From: Streptomyces sp. WMMB 322
Lineage (GTDB): Bacteria > Actinomycetota > Actinomycetes > Streptomycetales > Streptomycetaceae
Direction of reading: 5' to 3'
Length of the DNA stretch: 64,000 nt
Assembly (NCBI RefSeq): GCF_900090145.1
Contig: NZ_FMHI01000004.1
Span: 358,501 to 422,500, forward strand
Shown: positions 61,196 through 64,000 of the stretch, one piece after another
How the letters are laid out: each line of letters begins with the position of its first letter
How positions within the stretch are numbered: position 1 is the stretch's first letter
Made by a program: the position numbers and the translations under genes
Notes under the pieces: model-generated
Seen by the model: the letters and a program-made list of their open reading frames with translations, nothing else
The model's database searches: none
Told to the model about the DNA's origin: nothing

Positions 61196-61390
61196 GACGG
61201 GCCCGCACGGGCGGGGACGGGCCCGTACGGGCGGGAGCGAAGACCCGCGGGGCCCGGACGCGAGCCGCGGGGCCCGGACGCAAGCCAAGCGCACCGGGCG
61301 CGAGCCACGGAGCCCGGACGCAAGCCAACCGGCCCGGGCACAAGCCACGGGGCCCGGGCACAAACCACGGGCCCGGACGCGAGCCACGGG
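61196..61390. repeat. 20-bp tandem arrays upstream of the metE riboswitch and the P450 gene
   Basis: Two 20-base units, GACGGGCCCGCACGGGCGGG at 61196-61215 and the same with one change at 61216-61235, are followed by about seven and a half further 20-base units from 61241 to 61390 (consensus CGAGCCACGGGGCCCGGACG). One unit is 19 bases. There are no spacers and the period is not a multiple of three, so it is neither CRISPR nor coding. It occupies the shared upstream region of two divergent genes. Confidence 0.85.
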
Positions 61391-61594
61391 AGGACAGCGC
61401 GGGCAGCCTGCACGGCGCGCCGGCCGCACCGGTGCGGAGCCGCTCCGCGCGGACGGAGCGCAGGGCCGTCCGGGTAGCGGCGGTGTGGCGCGCGTCGTGG
61501 AGCGGGCCACCGGTCCCAAGCTGCTGCCGGAGACTCAGCGCCCCGCCGGTGGCCAGGCCGGACGGGGCGGCCCGTTCCACGACGACTGGAGACG

Positions 61595-62995
61595 ATGACC
61601 ATGCCACCCCACACCGCGTCCGCGTCCTCGGCAGGGCCCGAGGCCGCGGCCGCACCGCACGTCCCCTCCCCCGCGGCCGCCGCAGACGGGACCGAAACCT
61701 CGGAGGCGGCCGAAGCCTTCGAGGCGGCAGGCCTGCCGCCGCAGACGAACCTCGCCGACCCGCGGTTCTGGCAACTGCCGCACGAGCAGCGGCACCTGGC
61801 GTTCGCCGTGCTGCGCGAGCGGGAGGCCCCCACGTACTTCGCACACCCCCAGCACGCCCTGCGCAAGCGGCAGCAGCCGGGTTTCTACGCTCTCGTCAGG
61901 CACGAGCACGTGCAGGAGGCCAGCCGCAACGCCGCCGTGTTCGGTAGCGCCCCGGGCGTCACCACGCCGCATCCCGCGCCGTGGGTGAAGGCCCTCTTCG
62001 GGGAGTCGATGGTCAACGTGGACGGCCGCGACCACGCCAAGCTGCGGAAGATCATCTCCCGGGCGTTCAGCCCGCGGCTGCTGGCGGGCGCCGAGAAGGA
62101 CATCGAGGAGGTCGTCGCGACCGTCGTGGGGAACGCGGTGCGGCAGCCCTCCCGGGAATTCGTGACGGCCGTGGCCTCCCTCGTGCCCTGCGAGGTCGTG
62201 TGCAACATGATGGGCATTCCGCAGAAGCACCGGCCGCGTATCCTCGCGCAGCTCAACGACGCCTCGGAGAACATCGGCGTACGGCGCGGAGCAGGAGCGA
62301 AGTTCCGCATTCCCGGCAAGGGCCTGCGGGCGCTTGCCCGCATGCACGTCATGATCGCCATGCTCGCGCGGGAGCGCCGGCGCCGCCCCACCGGCGACCT
62401 CATCTCCGCGCTCGTCACCGCCGACGTCGACGGACAGTGCCTGGGCAACCGCCAACTCGGCGCGTTCTTCACCTTGTTGATGGTCGCCGGTGTGGAGACA
62501 ACCCGCAACGCGATCTCCCACGGACTCTCGCTGCTCAGCGAGAACCCGGAGCAACGTGAGCTGTGGGAGAGCGACTTCGAGAAGTACGCGGACACCGCCG
62601 TGGAGGAGATCGTGCGGTGCTCCACCCCGATCATCCAGTTCCGCCGCACGCTGCGCACCGACCACGTCATGGGCGGCCGCACACTCCGCCAGGGCGAGAC
62701 GGTGGCGATGTACTACGCCTCCGCCAACCGCGACGAGGCCGTCTTCGACGCCCCGGAGGCGTTCGACATCACCCGCGACCCCAACCCCCACCTCGGCTAC
62801 GGCGGCGGCGGACCCCACCACTGCCTCGGCGCGCATCTCGCCCGGCAGGAACTCAAGGCGCTCTTCAAAGTGTTGCTCTCCGACTCCGTCGCCATGCGGG
62901 CCGCGGGCCTGCCGGATCTGGTGCCCTCCAGCTTCGACAACCGCATCCGGTCGCTGAAGTTCGAGGCCGCCTCGGAGGCCGTCGCGGCCGAGTGA
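61595..62995 (+). CDS. Cytochrome P450
   Basis: 466 residues. The first 45 residues are Ala/Glu-rich and probably disordered, with no membrane anchor. The I-helix is LLMVAGVETTRNAISHG, the ExxR is in VEEIVRCSTPIIQFRR, and the haem-binding loop is GYGGGGPHHCLGAHLARQEL with the thiolate Cys near 410; the usual Phe of the loop is Tyr. The loop resembles CYP families that hydroxylate sterols or lipids (CYP125/142-like), but the substrate is not assigned. No ferredoxin or reductase gene is adjacent. Confidence 0.92.
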   Translation: MTMPPHTASASSAGPEAAAAPHVPSPAAAADGTETSEAAEAFEAAGLPPQTNLADPRFWQLPHEQRHLAFAVLREREAPTYFAHPQHALRKRQQPGFYALVRHEHVQEASRNAAVFGSAPGVTTPHPAPWVKALFGESMVNVDGRDHAKLRKIISRAFSPRLLAGAEKDIEEVVATVVGNAVRQPSREFVTAVASLVPCEVVCNMMGIPQKHRPRILAQLNDASENIGVRRGAGAKFRIPGKGLRALARMHVMIAMLARERRRRPTGDLISALVTADVDGQCLGNRQLGAFFTLLMVAGVETTRNAISHGLSLLSENPEQRELWESDFEKYADTAVEEIVRCSTPIIQFRRTLRTDHVMGGRTLRQGETVAMYYASANRDEAVFDAPEAFDITRDPNPHLGYGGGGPHHCLGAHLARQELKALFKVLLSDSVAMRAAGLPDLVPSSFDNRIRSLKFEAASEAVAAE

Positions 62996-63053
62996 CCGGC
63001 GAGGAACAACTCCACGCGCTCGGGCGGCACTTGCCCGGCGCACCACATGGAAC

Positions 63054-63119
63054 AGGCGAGGCTCCCCACCGTTGCACCGGTGTGTTCGCCCACTGGCGCA
63101 ACGACAGGGAGCCTCGCCT
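63054..63119. other. Long symmetric imperfect hairpin downstream of the P450 gene
   Basis: Outer arms AGGCGAGGCTCCC (63054-63066) and 63107-63119 are perfectly complementary (13 bp). Inside, after a 4x4 internal loop, GTTGC pairs with GCAAC (5 bp), then a 1x1 mismatch, then CCGGTG with CACTGG (6 bp with one G-U) around an 8-base loop. The symmetry suggests a structured RNA end, part of a terminator, or the relic of a palindromic element. Confidence 0.6.
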
Positions 63120-63127
63120 CCGGACCG

Positions 63128-63170
63128 GAAGGCCGTTACCCGATTCATGTGTGATCGGGTAACGGCCTTC
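63128..63170. terminator. Bidirectional terminator between the P450 and the surface-protein gene
   Basis: A perfect 17-bp stem: GAAGGCCGTTACCCGAT (63128-63144) pairs with 63154-63170 around a 9-base loop. A further hairpin (63195-63204 with 63223-63232, one mismatch) lies nearer the minus-strand gene. Confidence 0.92.
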
Positions 63171-63256
63171 GTCACCGGCGTTGCCCCCGGATATGACGGG
63201 CTGCGCGCGAGGTGTGCGTGCGGCAACCCGTCACCGGAGCCTCCGGGGACGACCGG

Positions 63257-64000
63257 TCAGGGATTGACGGTGTGGCCCGCACTGCCCGCGGAAGCGGTGT
63301 AGTCACCGTCATCCGGGGTGTACGACGCCGTCACCGTGAACGGCGAACCCACCGTGGTGTTGTACGTGTGGCTGACAGTGGCCACACCACTCGACAGCGG
63401 CACGGCCGCCGAGGAGTTCCCGTCACCGAAGTCGAGCACCACCGACCCCGTCGGCGTACCCCCGCCCGGAGCGACGGCATTGACGTGGACGGTGAAGTCC
63501 ACCTGCTGCCCCACCACCGAGGGATCCGGCAGATCGTCGAAGATCGTCGTGGTGGTGGCCGACGGATTCACCACGTGCGTGTCCTGGCCCGACGAACCGG
63601 TGTAGTCCCCGTCGTCGCTCGTGTACGTCGCCGTCACCGTGAACGGAGAACCGCTGACCGTGTCGTAGGCGTGCGGTGTGCTCGCCACGCCCGAAACCAG
63701 AGGCACGGCCGCGGAGACGTTCCCGTCACCGAAGTCGAACACCACCGACCCCGTCGGCGTACCCCCACCCGGGGAATCTGCCGACACCGTCGCGGTGAAG
63801 GTCACCGACTGACCGACGAGCGACGGATCGGGCGCACCCGCCACCGCCGTGGACGTCGCAGCGGCGTTCACCACATGCGAATCCACGCCCGACGAACCGG
63901 TGTAGTCCCCGTCGTCGCTCGTGTACGTCGCCGTCACCGTGAACGGAGAACCGCTCACCGTGTCGTACGCGTGCGGTGTCGAAGCCGCCCCGGACACCAG
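63257..64000 (-). CDS. Repeat-rich Ig-like surface or secreted protein (C-terminal part, runs off the window)
   Basis: 248 residues are visible; the start lies beyond base 64000. The sequence is a series of 100-residue Ig-like repeats, each with PDPSLVGQSVTFTATVSA, PGGGTPTGSVVFDFGDGN and HAYDTVSGSPFTVTATYTSDDGDY segments. The repeats are nearly identical at DNA level with a 300-base period (63588-63655 equals 63888-63955). The last repeat, nearest the stop, is the most diverged. The protein ends HTVNP with no LPXTG signal or membrane helix, so anchoring, if any, must come from the unseen part. An adhesin-like or spore-surface role is a guess. Confidence 0.85.
   Translation of the reverse strand: MVSGAASTPHAYDTVSGSPFTVTATYTSDDGDYTGSSGVDSHVVNAAATSTAVAGAPDPSLVGQSVTFTATVSADSPGGGTPTGSVVFDFGDGNVSAAVPLVSGVASTPHAYDTVSGSPFTVTATYTSDDGDYTGSSGQDTHVVNPSATTTTIFDDLPDPSVVGQQVDFTVHVNAVAPGGGTPTGSVVLDFGDGNSSAAVPLSSGVATVSHTYNTTVGSPFTVTASYTPDDGDYTASAGSAGHTVNP

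Noticed and set aside
61196..61390. Possible CRISPR array
   Set aside because: Units of 20 bases follow one another directly without unique spacers, and no cas gene is in the window.
63054..63119. Possible integron attC site or tRNA-like structure
   Set aside because: The inner boxes do not match the GTTRRRY/RYYYAAC core of attC, and there is no cloverleaf, anticodon arm or CCA-type acceptor.

Overview
The window is about 64 kb of very GC-rich actinobacterial chromosome, almost certainly from a Streptomyces-type organism. Supporting this are frequent GTG starts, GTGA/ATGA start-stop overlaps, an aa3/bc1 supercomplex with a di-haem QcrC, a fused PhnP-like/CobU protein, a homodimeric AceE and G-rich intergenic mini-repeats. 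Most of it looks like conserved core chromosome; two stretches (about 34.1-42.5 kb and parts of 46-64 kb) look more accessory.

Layout. 0-8 kb: respiratory genes ctaE-qcrC-qcrA-qcrB and ctaC-ctaD-ctaF, separated by an L,D-transpeptidase and a degenerate receiver protein. 8-15 kb: a cysteine desulfurase-TusA fusion, an adenosine kinase-like PfkB kinase, a membrane-anchored protein, erpA and nadA. 15-21 kb: a two-component system downstream of pspA-pspAA, then a DUF3043 protein and a methyltransferase. 21-26 kb: cobU, cobT and cobS for cobalamin assembly. 26-34 kb: pepA, lpdA, sucB and three regulator or ATPase genes, ending in a GntR regulator. 34-42.5 kb: a PaaX-regulated catabolic operon of SDR, amidohydrolase, MaoC hydratase, MFS transporter, CoA ligase and a second amidohydrolase. 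42.5-46 kb: aceE with a long leader. 46-56 kb: mixed genes including a TIGR01777 epimerase, a flavin amine-oxidase-like protein, TerD and an NhaA-thioredoxin fusion. 56-61 kb: a B12-responsive block with two cobalamin riboswitches controlling cbtB-cbtA and metE. 61-64 kb: a cytochrome P450 and the end of a repeat-rich surface protein.

How the genes work together. lpdA and sucB supply E3 and E2 and aceE supplies E1, so keto-acid dehydrogenase parts are grouped; the GntR gene beside sucB may control aceE, whose promoter carries a perfect 15-bp palindrome. Reducing power feeds the QcrCAB-CtaCDEF supercomplex. Cobalt uptake (cbtAB) is predicted to be shut off by B12, as is the B12-independent methionine synthase, while cobU/T/S complete the cofactor. 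The best candidate for an under-described system is the 34.8-41.9 kb operon. Its gene content and order resemble the CoA-dependent hydroxycinnamate pathway (couN-couO-couM plus couT and couL) of Rhodococcus, but under a PaaX-type regulator and with an extra amidohydrolase.

A recurring oddity is short tandem duplication: 18- or 21-bp in-frame units in four proteins, a 14-bp x5 array across two convergent stop codons, 20-bp arrays upstream of metE and the P450, an 82-bp exact repeat inside sucB, and 300-bp repeats in the surface protein. No tRNA, rRNA, insertion sequence or CRISPR array was recognised.
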